A stretch of 8,282 bases of DNA. Source: JAFGOY01 sp034430335. Its GTDB lineage: Bacteria > Chloroflexota > Anaerolineae > Aggregatilineales > UBA3940. Positions 1 to 6,384 of the stretch are shown piece after piece. The notes below the pieces were generated by a model. The model did no database searches. It worked only from the letters and a program-made list of their open reading frames with translations, and was not told the DNA's origin. Positions within the stretch are counted from its first letter, which is position 1. Each line of letters opens with the position of its first letter. The position numbers and the translations under genes were made by a program. The stretch spans positions 1 through 8,282 of the forward strand of contig DAOUES010000019.1 of the NCBI GenBank assembly GCA_034430335.1, written 5' to 3'.

Positions 1-102
1 AACCGCGCCCGCCCGATTGCCCAGGATACTATCGCCGAAGCCCGCGAAGCGATGGGCCTCACCAGCCCGCTCACCGACCGGGTCATCGACCTGTACCGGT
101 GA
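1..102 (+). CDS. trpS: C-terminal end of probable tryptophanyl-tRNA synthetase (partial)
   Basis: The window opens inside a reading frame that ends at TGA 100-102, leaving 33 residues. The tail reads RARPIAQDTIAEAREAMGL followed by about a dozen further residues. The pattern R-A-R-x-I-A-x-x-T-(x)5-R-x-A-M-G-L is typical of the C-terminal helix of bacterial tryptophanyl-tRNA synthetases, which charge tRNA-Trp in the cytoplasm. The catalytic Rossmann fold with its HIGH and KMSKS motifs would lie upstream, outside the window, so the assignment rests on the tail alone. The next gene on the same strand is a tryptophan synthase beta chain, which fits a tryptophan-related neighbourhood but does not prove it. 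Another helical C-terminus cannot be excluded. Confidence 0.6.
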   Translation, partial: NRARPIAQDTIAEAREAMGLTSPLTDRVIDLYR

Positions 103-121
103 ATAATGTCAAACGGATTGT

Positions 122-196
122 ACGGGCGCAGCGTGCTGCGCCCCCGGTCGCCGTAGGCGACCTACCGGTTTTAGCCCGGTGGCTTTAGCCCCGGGC
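122..196. repeat. Three-hairpin intergenic element, repeat-like
   Basis: Three inverted repeats lie back to back just after the trpS stop. The first is GGGCGCAGC 124-132 with GCTGCGCCC 135-143, the second GGTCGCC 146-152 with GGCGACC 156-162, and the third GCCCGG 174-179 with CCGGGC 191-196. The third also contains a direct repeat of TTTAGCCC (170-177 and 184-191). Compact GC-rich multi-hairpin blocks like this often occur as dispersed REP- or MITE-like repeats. It could also end or stabilise the upstream transcript, but no T-tract follows. That it recurs elsewhere in the genome is inference. Confidence 0.55.
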
Positions 197-355
197 AGCA
201 AGGATCGCCAGGAGGTGCTCGCCGATACATAAACCGGTCGCCAACCCGACTCAATCCCTGGAAGGTTCGTCCACGCTCAGAACGTTGCGCAGGTTCTTAA
301 CGTGAGTGTGAACCTGAAACATTGATCAGTTCTGTATCAACCAAGGAGGAGTCAA
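197..355. other. Leader region upstream of trpB2
   Basis: This is non-coding sequence between the hairpin element and trpB2. It holds one clear inverted repeat, CAGGTTC 290-296 with GAACCTG 310-316 (13-base loop), and ends in a strong Shine-Dalgarno AAGGAGG at 343-349, six bases before the ATG. I find no Trp-rich leader peptide, no T-box signature and no convincing -35/-10 pair, so how trpB2 is transcribed is not clear from the sequence. The hairpin lies 40 bases before the start codon and has no T-tract. Confidence 0.4.
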
Positions 356-1741
356 ATGGGTGACGATAAAACCCGCAAGTATGTGCTTCCTGAGACTGAG
401 ATGCCGGAAGCCTACTACAATATTCAGGCCGATCTGCCGGTGCCGCTTCCGCCGGTGCTCCATCCGGGCACCCTGGAGCCGGTGACGCCGGACGATCTTG
501 CCCCGCTGTTCCCGATGGCGCTGATCATGCAGGAAGTCAGTATCGAGCGCTATCACGAAATCCCGGAGCCGGTGCAGGACGTCTATCGCATATACCGCCC
601 CAGCCCGCTGATCCGGGCGCGTGGGCTGGAAAAGGCGCTCGATACCCCGGCGAAGATTTACTACAAGAACGAAGGCGTCAGCCCGCCAGGGTCGCACAAA
701 CCGAACACAGCCATCGCCCAGGCTTTCTACAACAAGCAGGAAGGCGTCACCAAGATATCGACCGAGACCGGTGCCGGGCAGTGGGGATCGGCGCTGTCGA
801 TGGCCTGCGCCATGTTCGATATCGAATGCACTGTCTTCATGGTCCGCGTCAGCTACGATCAGAAGCCCTACCGCCGCGCGATGTGTGAGACCTACGGCGC
901 GACGATCTACCCCAGCCCCAGCGACCAGACTGCTGCCGGGCGCGCCATCCTTGCCAAAGACCCCGATTGTCTCGGCTCGCTCGGCATTGCCATCTCCGAG
1001 GCGGTAGAGGTCGCCGCTACGAACGACGACACCAAGTACAGCCTCGGCAGCGTGTTGAACCACGTCCTGATGCACCAGACCATCATCGGCCAGGAAGCGC
1101 TCAAGCAGTTAGAAATGGCCGATGCCTACCCGGACATAATCGTCGGCTGCACCGGCGGCGGCTCGAACTTCGCGGGGCTGGCTTTCCCGTTCATCGGCCA
1201 GCAGCTTCGCGGTGAGGCCCAGGCGCGCGTCATCGCCGTTGAACCCGCCGCCTGCCCGACGCTCACCAAAGGCCCCTATGCCTTTGACTTCGGCGACACC
1301 GCCCACCTTGCCCCGGTTGTCAAGATGTACACCCTGGGCAGCACCTTCGTCCCGCCCGGCATCCACGCCGGCGGCCTGCGCTATCACGGCATGGCCCCGC
1401 TCGTCAGCCACCTGGTCGATCTCGGCTATGTCGAGCCGGTTGCCCTGCATCAACTCGATGTCTTTGCTGCCGGTGTCCAGTTCGCCCGCTCCGAGGGGAT
1501 CATCCCTGCGCCAGAGTCGAACCACGCGATTGCTACCGTGATCAACGAAGCCCTGCGCTGCAAGGAAGAAGGCTCCGAGGAGACGATCCTGTTCAACCTC
1601 AGCGGGCATGGTCACTTCGATATGGGCGCTTACATCGCTTATCACGATGGTCAGCTTGTCGACTATGATTATCCTGAGGAAGAGATCGCAATGGCATTGG
1701 CCGGTTTGCCGGTTGTTTCCATCGAAGCCACCGGCGATTAG
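356..1741 (+). CDS. trpB: Tryptophan synthase beta chain, TrpB2 class
   Basis: A PLP-dependent enzyme of 461 residues that would condense indole (or indole released by TrpA) with L-serine to give L-tryptophan in the cytoplasm. The PLP lysine is K115 in GSHKPNTA. The substrate-activating glutamate is probably E137 in TETGAGQWG. The PLP phosphate loop is GGGSN 267-271, and the C-terminal cofactor-ring motif is SGHGHFD 416-422. The long N-terminal extension, GSHKPNTA in place of the GAHKIN of classical TrpB, and a length above the usual ~400 residues mark the TrpB2 class. The ATG is set by AAGGAGG six bases upstream. No trpA is adjacent, so it may act alone on free indole, as known for many TrpB2 proteins. 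Function as a serine deaminase or another beta-replacement enzyme cannot be excluded. Confidence 0.93.
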   Translation: MGDDKTRKYVLPETEMPEAYYNIQADLPVPLPPVLHPGTLEPVTPDDLAPLFPMALIMQEVSIERYHEIPEPVQDVYRIYRPSPLIRARGLEKALDTPAKIYYKNEGVSPPGSHKPNTAIAQAFYNKQEGVTKISTETGAGQWGSALSMACAMFDIECTVFMVRVSYDQKPYRRAMCETYGATIYPSPSDQTAAGRAILAKDPDCLGSLGIAISEAVEVAATNDDTKYSLGSVLNHVLMHQTIIGQEALKQLEMADAYPDIIVGCTGGGSNFAGLAFPFIGQQLRGEAQARVIAVEPAACPTLTKGPYAFDFGDTAHLAPVVKMYTLGSTFVPPGIHAGGLRYHGMAPLVSHLVDLGYVEPVALHQLDVFAAGVQFARSEGIIPAPESNHAIATVINEALRCKEEGSEETILFNLSGHGHFDMGAYIAYHDGQLVDYDYPEEEIAMALAGLPVVSIEATGD

Positions 1742-1771
1742 TTTGCTTGATTTGCCCAGAGGCATGCATAG

Positions 1772-1794
1772 GGGGCGGAACTTGTTTCCGCCCC
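1772..1794 (+). terminator. GC-rich hairpin after trpB2, possible terminator
   Basis: GGGGCGGAA 1772-1780 pairs perfectly with TTCCGCCCC 1786-1794 around a five-base loop, starting 30 bases after the trpB2 stop. There is no T-run after it, so it is not a canonical intrinsic terminator. It may stabilise the 3' end or cause weak termination before the membrane-protein gene. Confidence 0.45.
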
Positions 1795-1879
1795 TGTCCG
1801 CACGGTATTGGATGGTCGCCTGATGAGTTTTTCGTAGAAATCGGTGCTGCGCCGCTGCAAGTTGACTGGTGGTCCGGCG

Positions 1880-2401
1880 ATGAAAAAGACGTTTGAAGAA
1901 ATAGATATCCAACTCAGTTTGTTTCATCTGATTCTTTTGACCATGTTTGTTTATATCGTCCTTCATCTCCTGGATGAACAGATACTCGGCTTCCCTGACT
2001 GGGCCGAAGCGCGCTGGAAAATTCCAAACTATGTCACTTTCATGTGGCTTCAGCACAATGGGTACTTCGTTGCCTTTGTGGGTGCGGGTTTTATGCTCTA
2101 TCGCCGCAGTCCGCAGGTATTGCTTCCCATCGGCCTGGGAATTGTCATCTGGGGATTGATGACCTTTCTCGGTCACCTCGTCTATTCGATCATCAGGCTG
2201 GAATATTCTCCTGGTTTGTTCTCCGGGCTGTTCTTTATGGCGATAGCCATCCTGGTATACCAGCGGCTTCGCCGGTCAGGTGAACTGTCCCCCGGCACGA
2301 TACTGCTGGCCATCCTGGCTGCGTTGCTATATTGGATAGTGCCGATATGTCTCTTTATTGGAATCGATAGGCTCTTCGGGTTGTCGTTGCCCGCCGTGTG
2401 A
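1880..2401 (+). CDS. HXXEE-like multi-pass membrane protein
   Basis: A 173-residue hydrophobic protein with about five membrane segments (roughly residues 13-30, 55-74, 80-105, 112-128 and 140-162). Early in the protein is H29-L-L-D-E33, a variant of the H-x-x-E-E motif that names the HXXEE family. H99 and the motif Y109-S-P-G112 near the fourth segment match the second conserved region of that family as I recall it. Function is unknown for the family; conserved His and acidic residues inside a membrane bundle suggest metal binding or catalysis, which is inference. The ATG at 1880 is chosen over an in-frame GTG at 1844 because GGTGGT (1868-1873) sits six bases before it and the extra 12 residues look non-coding. 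Lower GC and more AT-ending codons than its neighbours are notable. No clear promoter is seen. Confidence 0.8.
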   Translation: MKKTFEEIDIQLSLFHLILLTMFVYIVLHLLDEQILGFPDWAEARWKIPNYVTFMWLQHNGYFVAFVGAGFMLYRRSPQVLLPIGLGIVIWGLMTFLGHLVYSIIRLEYSPGLFSGLFFMAIAILVYQRLRRSGELSPGTILLAILAALLYWIVPICLFIGIDRLFGLSLPAV

Positions 2402-2598
2402 TGATCCGGCCTGTCTGCAGGCATAGAGACTGCGAAAAAGTGATTGACATCCACTTTAATTGGGGGTTAGAATACGTTCACAGTTCCAGGCTAAGTTCGA
2501 TTGATTCCCATTTTGAAATACGTTAATTCCAATAACGATTTAGTGATGGGCATCCACAAAAATGCTGGGCTGTAAATACGGCTGGGGGATGGTTAGAT
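2402..2598. other. Intergenic region and leader of the S1 gene
   Basis: This AT-richer stretch holds a small GCCTG/CAGGC hairpin (2409-2422, no T-tract) just after the membrane-protein stop, the S1 promoter at 2444-2473, and an untranslated leader of about 120 bases. The leader has a weak CGTTA/TAACG inverted repeat (2521-2537), two copies of GCTGGG (2564-2569 and 2581-2586) and a Shine-Dalgarno-like GGGGG at 2584-2588, ten bases before the S1 ATG. The long leader leaves room for autoregulation, as S1 genes are autoregulated in some bacteria, but no specific element is recognisable. Confidence 0.4.
2444..2473 (+). promoter_or_regulatory. Sigma-70-type promoter for the S1-rpsU-infA cluster
   Basis: A perfect -35 box TTGACA (2444-2449) and a -10 box TAGAAT (2468-2473, 5 of 6 consensus) are separated by 18 bases. 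Transcription would start near 2480, leaving a leader of about 120 bases before the S1 ATG. The boxes are read directly from sequence; activity is inferred. Confidence 0.7.
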
Positions 2599-3720
2599 AT
2601 GGTGTCGTCAACTGTATCAACTGATGAGTCTCAACTTGATTTCGCTACTTTGCTCGAACAGTCATTTGAAGACCTCGAAAGCGTGTCGCGGGGCGATATT
2701 CTCACCGGGACGATTCTGGCTGTCGATGACTATGGCGTCATCGTCGATGTCGGCTTGAAGCGCGACGGTGTCGTCCCCCGGAGCGATGTCGAGGCGATGG
2801 GCGAGGCGTTTCAGTACAAAGTCGGGCAGTGCGTCTCGGTGATGGTGATCAGGGCTGAGGATCGCGACGGGAATCTGGTTGTTTCGCTCCATCAGGCGGC
2901 TGCCTGCAAAGATTGGGACGCGGTGCGTGAATTGATGGACAATGATCAGATGTTCACCGGGCCGGTGATCGCCGTCAACCGGGGCGGCTTGATCGTCCCC
3001 TTCGGTGAACTGCGGGGCTTTGTCCCGTCCTCGCATATCTCCGATCTGCCGCGTGGCGACACCGACGAGGAACGGCTCGCTGCCTTGCGGCAGTTCGTCG
3101 GCCAGGAGCTTATGCTCAAGGTGATCGAGGTCAATCCGAGGCGGCGTCGGCTCGTCCTTTCTCAGCGGTTGGCTTTCTCCGACGTACAGGAAGCGGCCAA
3201 AGATCGGCTTCTTGAGACTCTGAATGTTGGCGATGTCGTCAAGGGAACCGTCAGCAGTCTGCGCGATTTCGGCGCATTTGTCGATATCGGTGGCGCTGAC
3301 GGGCTGATCCACGTCTCTGAACTGGCCTGGTCACGCATTGACAGTCCCGGCGAGGTTGTCCAGGTCGGGGAGCAGATCGAAGCCAGTGTCATCCAGGTGG
3401 ATCGAAACAAGAAACGCATTGGCCTGAGCCTCAAGCAGTTGCAGCCCAATCCCTGGGAAGAAATCGAAGAAAATCTGGCAGTCGGGCAACTGGTTGAAGG
3501 AACCGTGACACGTGTGGTATCATTTGGGGCGTTCGTCGAACTTGATAGAGGCATCGAGGCACTGCTTCATGTCTCTGAAATGGGTGATCAATCGCCCGGT
3601 GAAGAGAACGGAAACGTCGCCATCGGCGACCGCATCCGTGCCCGGATCATTACGCTCGATCCCCGGCGGCATCGCATGGGACTCAGCGTTAGAGATATGG
3701 CTGCCGGTGCGGGTAGTTGA
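2599..3720 (+). CDS. rpsA: Ribosomal protein S1-like protein, four S1 domains
   Basis: A 373-residue RNA-binding protein with four S1 (OB-fold) repeats at about residues 31-98, 115-190, 209-279 and 295-364. Repeats three and four carry the classic core GDVVKGTV...FGAFVDI...GLIHVSEL and GQLVEGTV...FGAFVEL...ALLHVSEM; repeats one and two are more diverged. The acidic N-terminal stretch before repeat one resembles S1 proteins of about 400 residues with four domains, shorter than the six-domain E. coli S1. It would bind mRNA on the 30S subunit and help initiation. It is followed by rpsU (83-base gap) and infA, so it heads a translation cluster driven from the promoter at 2444. The ATG at 2599 has GGGGG ten bases upstream. 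Whether it replaces S1 fully or is an S1-like accessory protein is not decided by sequence. Confidence 0.9.
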   Translation: MVSSTVSTDESQLDFATLLEQSFEDLESVSRGDILTGTILAVDDYGVIVDVGLKRDGVVPRSDVEAMGEAFQYKVGQCVSVMVIRAEDRDGNLVVSLHQAAACKDWDAVRELMDNDQMFTGPVIAVNRGGLIVPFGELRGFVPSSHISDLPRGDTDEERLAALRQFVGQELMLKVIEVNPRRRRLVLSQRLAFSDVQEAAKDRLLETLNVGDVVKGTVSSLRDFGAFVDIGGADGLIHVSELAWSRIDSPGEVVQVGEQIEASVIQVDRNKKRIGLSLKQLQPNPWEEIEENLAVGQLVEGTVTRVVSFGAFVELDRGIEALLHVSEMGDQSPGEENGNVAIGDRIRARIITLDPRRHRMGLSVRDMAAGAGS

Positions 3721-3726
3721 CCCGCT

Positions 3727-3758
3727 GTAAATCGGGCAGGGGATCGTCGCCCATTTAC
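3727..3758 (+). promoter_or_regulatory. Hairpin in the S1-rpsU spacer
   Basis: GTAAAT 3727-3732 plus GGGC 3734-3737 pair with GCCC 3749-3752 plus ATTTAC 3753-3758, giving a ten-pair stem with one bulged C and an 11-base loop. No T-tract follows, so it is not a simple terminator. It lies 45 bases before the rpsU start and might be an mRNA processing site or a binding site for translational control; both are inference. Confidence 0.4.
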
Positions 3759-3803
3759 GATGACGAACGAGAAATCAAAAACAGCGAGGGGGTGAGACCC
3801 AGA

Positions 3804-4010
3804 TTGGCTAAAGTAGTTCTTCGTCCTGGCGAAAGCCAGGAGCAACTGTTGAAGCGCTTCCGCAAGGAAGTAGCAAAAAGCGGCGTTCTTAGCACGGTTC
3901 GACGGAAGCGTTGGCATGTTAGCAAGAGCGAGCTTCGTCGTATCCAGAAGAAGAAGGCGATGCGCCGTATCCGTCGGCGAGTCGCCAAACTTCAGCGGCG
4001 AGGCGGCTGA
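3804..4010 (+). CDS. rpsU: 30S ribosomal protein S21
   Basis: A 68-residue, very basic small-subunit protein matching S21: N-terminal AKVVLRPGESQEQLLKRFRKEV, then SGVLSTVRRKRW and an Arg/Lys-rich helix to the end. S21 binds near the 3' end of 16S rRNA and assists mRNA recruitment in initiation. The start is taken as TTG at 3804 because AGGGGGTGAG (3787-3796) sits seven bases before it and the protein then begins exactly where S21 proteins do. An in-frame GTG at 3792 would add four residues but leaves the Shine-Dalgarno too close; a still earlier TTG at 3717 overlaps the S1 stop and would give an unlikely 29-residue leader. The rare start codon may keep output low. Genes on either side are also translation factors. 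Confidence 0.92.
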   Translation: MAKVVLRPGESQEQLLKRFRKEVAKSGVLSTVRRKRWHVSKSELRRIQKKKAMRRIRRRVAKLQRRGG

Positions 4011-4054
4011 TCGAATTGGGCGGTTTCATAACCACGAGGTAAAGAAAGGGTCGC

Positions 4055-4306
4055 ATGGGCTCTAAAGATAAAATAGAAGTCGAAGGCACCGTCACCGAAG
4101 CTCTCCCCGGGATGATGTTCCGGGTAGAGCTGGAAGATGGACATGAGGTGCTCGCCTATCTCTCCGGCAAGATGCGCAAGTATTACATCCGCATTCTGCT
4201 CGGCGACCGGGTGCGGGTTGAACTCTCGCCTTACGATCTCGAAAAGGGGCGTATCGTCTATCGGTATAAAAAAGGTGCCTCTGGCCCTGTTGAGGACGAT
4301 ATGTAA
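4055..4306 (+). CDS. infA: Translation initiation factor IF-1
   Basis: An 83-residue single S1/OB-fold protein. It shows the IF-1 pattern: KIEVEGTVTEALPGMMFRVEL near the N-terminus, then GHEVLAYLSGKMRKYYIRILLGD and VELSPYDLEKGRIVYRYK. IF-1 binds the A site of the 30S subunit during initiation. The usual IF-1 is about 72 residues and ends near the YRYK motif; here a ten-residue tail GASGPVEDDM with three acidic residues follows. The ATG at 4055 has GAAAGGG (4044-4050) four bases upstream and a possible better-spaced GAGG at 4036. It lies 44 bases after rpsU, consistent with cotranscription, and ends at the terminator 4340-4389. Confidence 0.95.
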   Translation: MGSKDKIEVEGTVTEALPGMMFRVELEDGHEVLAYLSGKMRKYYIRILLGDRVRVELSPYDLEKGRIVYRYKKGASGPVEDDM

Positions 4307-4339
4307 CAAGTTGTGCGGCCCGTGTAATATCGAGTTGAG

Positions 4340-4389
4340 CGGACTGGCTGCCGCCCTGAAAATGGGGTGGTGTCAGTCCGTTTTGTTTT
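4340..4389 (+). terminator. Intrinsic terminator of the S1-rpsU-infA cluster
   Basis: CGGACTG 4340-4346 pairs with CAGTCCG 4374-4380. An inner stem CCGCCC 4351-4356 pairs with GGGGTGG (4365-4370, one G-U pair), making one long hairpin, followed by TTTTGTTTT 4381-4389. It acts on the + strand only; the other strand has no T-run after the hairpin. The 3' arm overlaps the stop codon of the convergent kinase gene. Confidence 0.85.
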
Positions 4390-5476
4390 GGTTCGATTCC
4401 GGCGGCCACCGGTTGAGCAGCACGGCGTGGAGTGTGTCCAGCCGGTCGGCTATTGAAAACGGCAGTTCGCCGTCGAAGACGATCTCCGCCGCTCCCCGCA
4501 GCCACTCGTCGATTGAGTTGGCGGCATAGGTCCAGCCTTCTTCGTTCTTCACCCTGGTGAGCCGGGCTGCCCAGTGTGCGGCGATCCCGATATAGCGCAG
4601 CGGCACCCAGGTTGCCATCCGTTCCAGCAGTTCGTCCGGCGTGCTGAGTGGGTAATGTTCCAGCAGTTCCCGGTGCCGGTTCCGGTCGGCGAACCATGTC
4701 AGGAATATGCCCAGGTCGGCAACCGGGTGGCTGAGTGTCAGTTCCTCGAAGTCGATCATCCGCAGCCTGCCCTGCCGGTTGACCATGAAATTACCCTGGT
4801 TCGGGTCGTTGTGGGTGGGGACGATCAGCCCGACCGGTTCCGGTGTGGCGATCTCTACTTCGATCCGGTTGATCAATTCGCTGACGATCTCCGTTACATC
4901 GCTGATCTCGACCAGGCCCGCCTCCAGCCAGCGACCGGTTACCGCTTCGAACCACCGCTCGCGGGTCTCGCTGAACAACTGTTGAATAGGCTGCATCCGC
5001 TCGATATCCACTTCGGTCAGGTTGCCGTATAGAGCCGCCCGGAGCGGAACATAAGTATGCAGGCGCGAGAATAAGGTGATCGCCTCGACCGCCCGCGCCT
5101 CGATCTCTTCCCGGGTAATCGGTTTGAGTGCTGCCTCGACGATTGCGGCGCGGCGTCCGAGCACCTTGCTCTTTGGTGTCAGGCCCAGCACGCGCGGGCC
5201 GACGTGGGCATCGTAAAGAATCGTGCTGATCTGCATATGCCGCCAGCGGTCGGGGAAGTCGTCGGCAGACCCGATCAGGTAGCGGATGTAGGCCCAGGCT
5301 TCGCCGTTGACCGATACCTGCCAGACATGTTTGGCCGCCCACCGGCTGACCAGTTTGAAAGTGGGTCTTCCCGGCGGGTTGACATCCAGTTCGCGCAGCA
5401 GGGCGGACAATCCATCCGGGGTGGCCGCCAGGTGTCGTGTGCGCCCCGAACCGGGTAGGCCAGGATCATTGGTCAC
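4373..5476 (-). CDS. APH/choline-kinase-family phosphotransferase
   Basis: A 367-residue protein with the C-lobe motifs of the aminoglycoside phosphotransferase/choline kinase fold: the catalytic loop H222-N-D224-P-N-Q-G-N229, the metal-binding D242 in MIDFEE, and D254 in the following PVADLG segment. The N-lobe lysine is less certain; K49 in the AAKHVWQV region or a nearby residue is a candidate, since the N-lobe of this family is poorly conserved. It would transfer phosphate from ATP to a small-molecule hydroxyl, but the substrate cannot be told from sequence, and a link to antibiotic resistance should not be assumed. Its GTG start overlaps the prmA stop by four bases (GTGA), with GAAAGG eight bases upstream inside prmA, so the two are translationally coupled. 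Its stop codon lies within the infA terminator hairpin. Confidence 0.85.
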   Translation of the reverse strand: MTNDPGLPGSGRTRHLAATPDGLSALLRELDVNPPGRPTFKLVSRWAAKHVWQVSVNGEAWAYIRYLIGSADDFPDRWRHMQISTILYDAHVGPRVLGLTPKSKVLGRRAAIVEAALKPITREEIEARAVEAITLFSRLHTYVPLRAALYGNLTEVDIERMQPIQQLFSETRERWFEAVTGRWLEAGLVEISDVTEIVSELINRIEVEIATPEPVGLIVPTHNDPNQGNFMVNRQGRLRMIDFEELTLSHPVADLGIFLTWFADRNRHRELLEHYPLSTPDELLERMATWVPLRYIGIAAHWAARLTRVKNEEGWTYAANSIDEWLRGAAEIVFDGELPFSIADRLDTLHAVLLNRWPPESNQNKTD

Positions 5477-6384
5477 GCTGTTTGCCTTTCGGTGGTAATC
5501 AGCAGCCAGTCGCCGCGTTGTTGGATGTCTCTAACCGTCAGGCCGATCTGCTCGAGCGCGCTGCAAACCTCGTCCTGCTGCTCGTCGATGACGCCTGAGA
5601 AGATGAACCATCCGCCGGGAACGATGATCTTTTCCAGGCCGTTCGGGGCCAGTGATAAGATGATTTTCGCCGTCAGGTTCGCCAGCCCGATCTCGAACTG
5701 CTTGCCCGCTGCCAGCAGTTCCTCTACCGAGCCTTTGCTGACCCTGATCTGCTCCGCGACCCCATTTCGCACGGCGTTTTCCTGCGCGACCTGCACCGCC
5801 TTCTCGTCGATGTCGACCGCCGCCACCTCCCCGGCTCCCAGCCGGGCGGCGGCGATTGCCAGTATCCCCGATCCCGTGCCCAGGTCGGCAACCGTCATCC
5901 CGGGTTTGATCGACCGTTCGCATGCTTCCAGGCACAGTTGTGTGGTCGGGTGAGTCCCCGTCCCGAACGCCATCCCTGGGTCCATCTCGATCACGATGTC
6001 GTTCTCTTGCGCCTCGACATCGATCCATGCCGGTTTGATCAGGATGTGCTCGCCGATCCGCACCGGGTGGTAATGCCGCTTCCAGGCGTCGGCCCAGTCC
6101 TCCTCCTCGATTGTCTTGAACGTCGGTTTTGGGATCGGGTAGAGCAGCCGCAGGTAATACAAACCCTGTTCGATCTGTTCCCTGACCGTCTCTGTGTTTG
6201 CGTCGGCGGGGAAATAGCCGCGCACCACCAGCGGCCCTGCCGGGCGTGGTTCGTCTTCCCAGGCTTCGCCTGGAAACAACTGCTCGATGGCTATTCCCTG
6301 GTGGACGTATCGGCGCAGCACGTCGGCGGCTGCTTCCGCGCCTTCTCCGTCCACCTGGAGCGAAACTTCGATCCAGCTTGTCAT
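5473..6384 (-). CDS. prmA: Ribosomal protein L11 methyltransferase
   Basis: A 303-residue class I SAM-dependent methyltransferase. The N-terminal domain (about 1-90) is the substrate-recognition part. Then come the PrmA-typical linker EEDWADAWKRHYHPVRIG (94-111), the signature DPGMAFGTGTHPTT (135-148), the SAM-binding motif I VADLGTGSGILAIAA (165-179), the acidic ribose-binding residues at VDIDE (190-194), and NLTAKI (236-241) at the position of the catalytic-site motif usually written NILA. PrmA trimethylates ribosomal protein L11 at several amino groups. The length is typical. The ATG at 6384 has GGAAGA ten bases upstream on the - strand. It is divergent from the SAM synthetase gene and is followed by a coupled kinase gene. 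The Thr in NLTAKI differs from the more usual Leu/Val. Confidence 0.95.
   Translation of the reverse strand: MTSWIEVSLQVDGEGAEAAADVLRRYVHQGIAIEQLFPGEAWEDEPRPAGPLVVRGYFPADANTETVREQIEQGLYYLRLLYPIPKPTFKTIEEEDWADAWKRHYHPVRIGEHILIKPAWIDVEAQENDIVIEMDPGMAFGTGTHPTTQLCLEACERSIKPGMTVADLGTGSGILAIAAARLGAGEVAAVDIDEKAVQVAQENAVRNGVAEQIRVSKGSVEELLAAGKQFEIGLANLTAKIILSLAPNGLEKIIVPGGWFIFSGVIDEQQDEVCSALEQIGLTVRDIQQRGDWLLITTERQTA

Noticed and set aside
197..355. Trp attenuator or T-box leader before trpB2
   Set aside because: No short peptide with Trp codons, no T-box sequence, and the hairpin at 290-316 has no T-run.
326..1075. - strand frame of 249 codons opposite the start of trpB2
   Set aside because: Shadow of trpB2; no domain and no conserved pattern.
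1109..2176. Long - strand open frame of 355 codons opposite trpB2 and the membrane-protein gene
   Set aside because: It lies opposite two well-supported genes, has no recognisable motif and low-complexity composition; in GC-rich DNA antisense frames stay open by chance.
2562..2624. Twenty-codon upstream frame overlapping the S1 start
   Set aside because: No Shine-Dalgarno in front of its ATG and a composition typical of chance; it would compete with the well-placed S1 start.
2662..3312. - strand frame of 216 codons opposite the S1 gene
   Set aside because: Antisense shadow of the four-domain S1 protein, with no Shine-Dalgarno and no known motif.
3717..3803. N-terminal extension of S21 from the TTG at 3717
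   Set aside because: The extension has no S21 similarity, overlaps the S1 stop and ignores the strong Shine-Dalgarno just before 3804.
4373..5476. Aminoglycoside resistance gene
   Set aside because: The APH fold is shared by many metabolic kinases; the operon with prmA and lack of resistance-gene context give no support for resistance.
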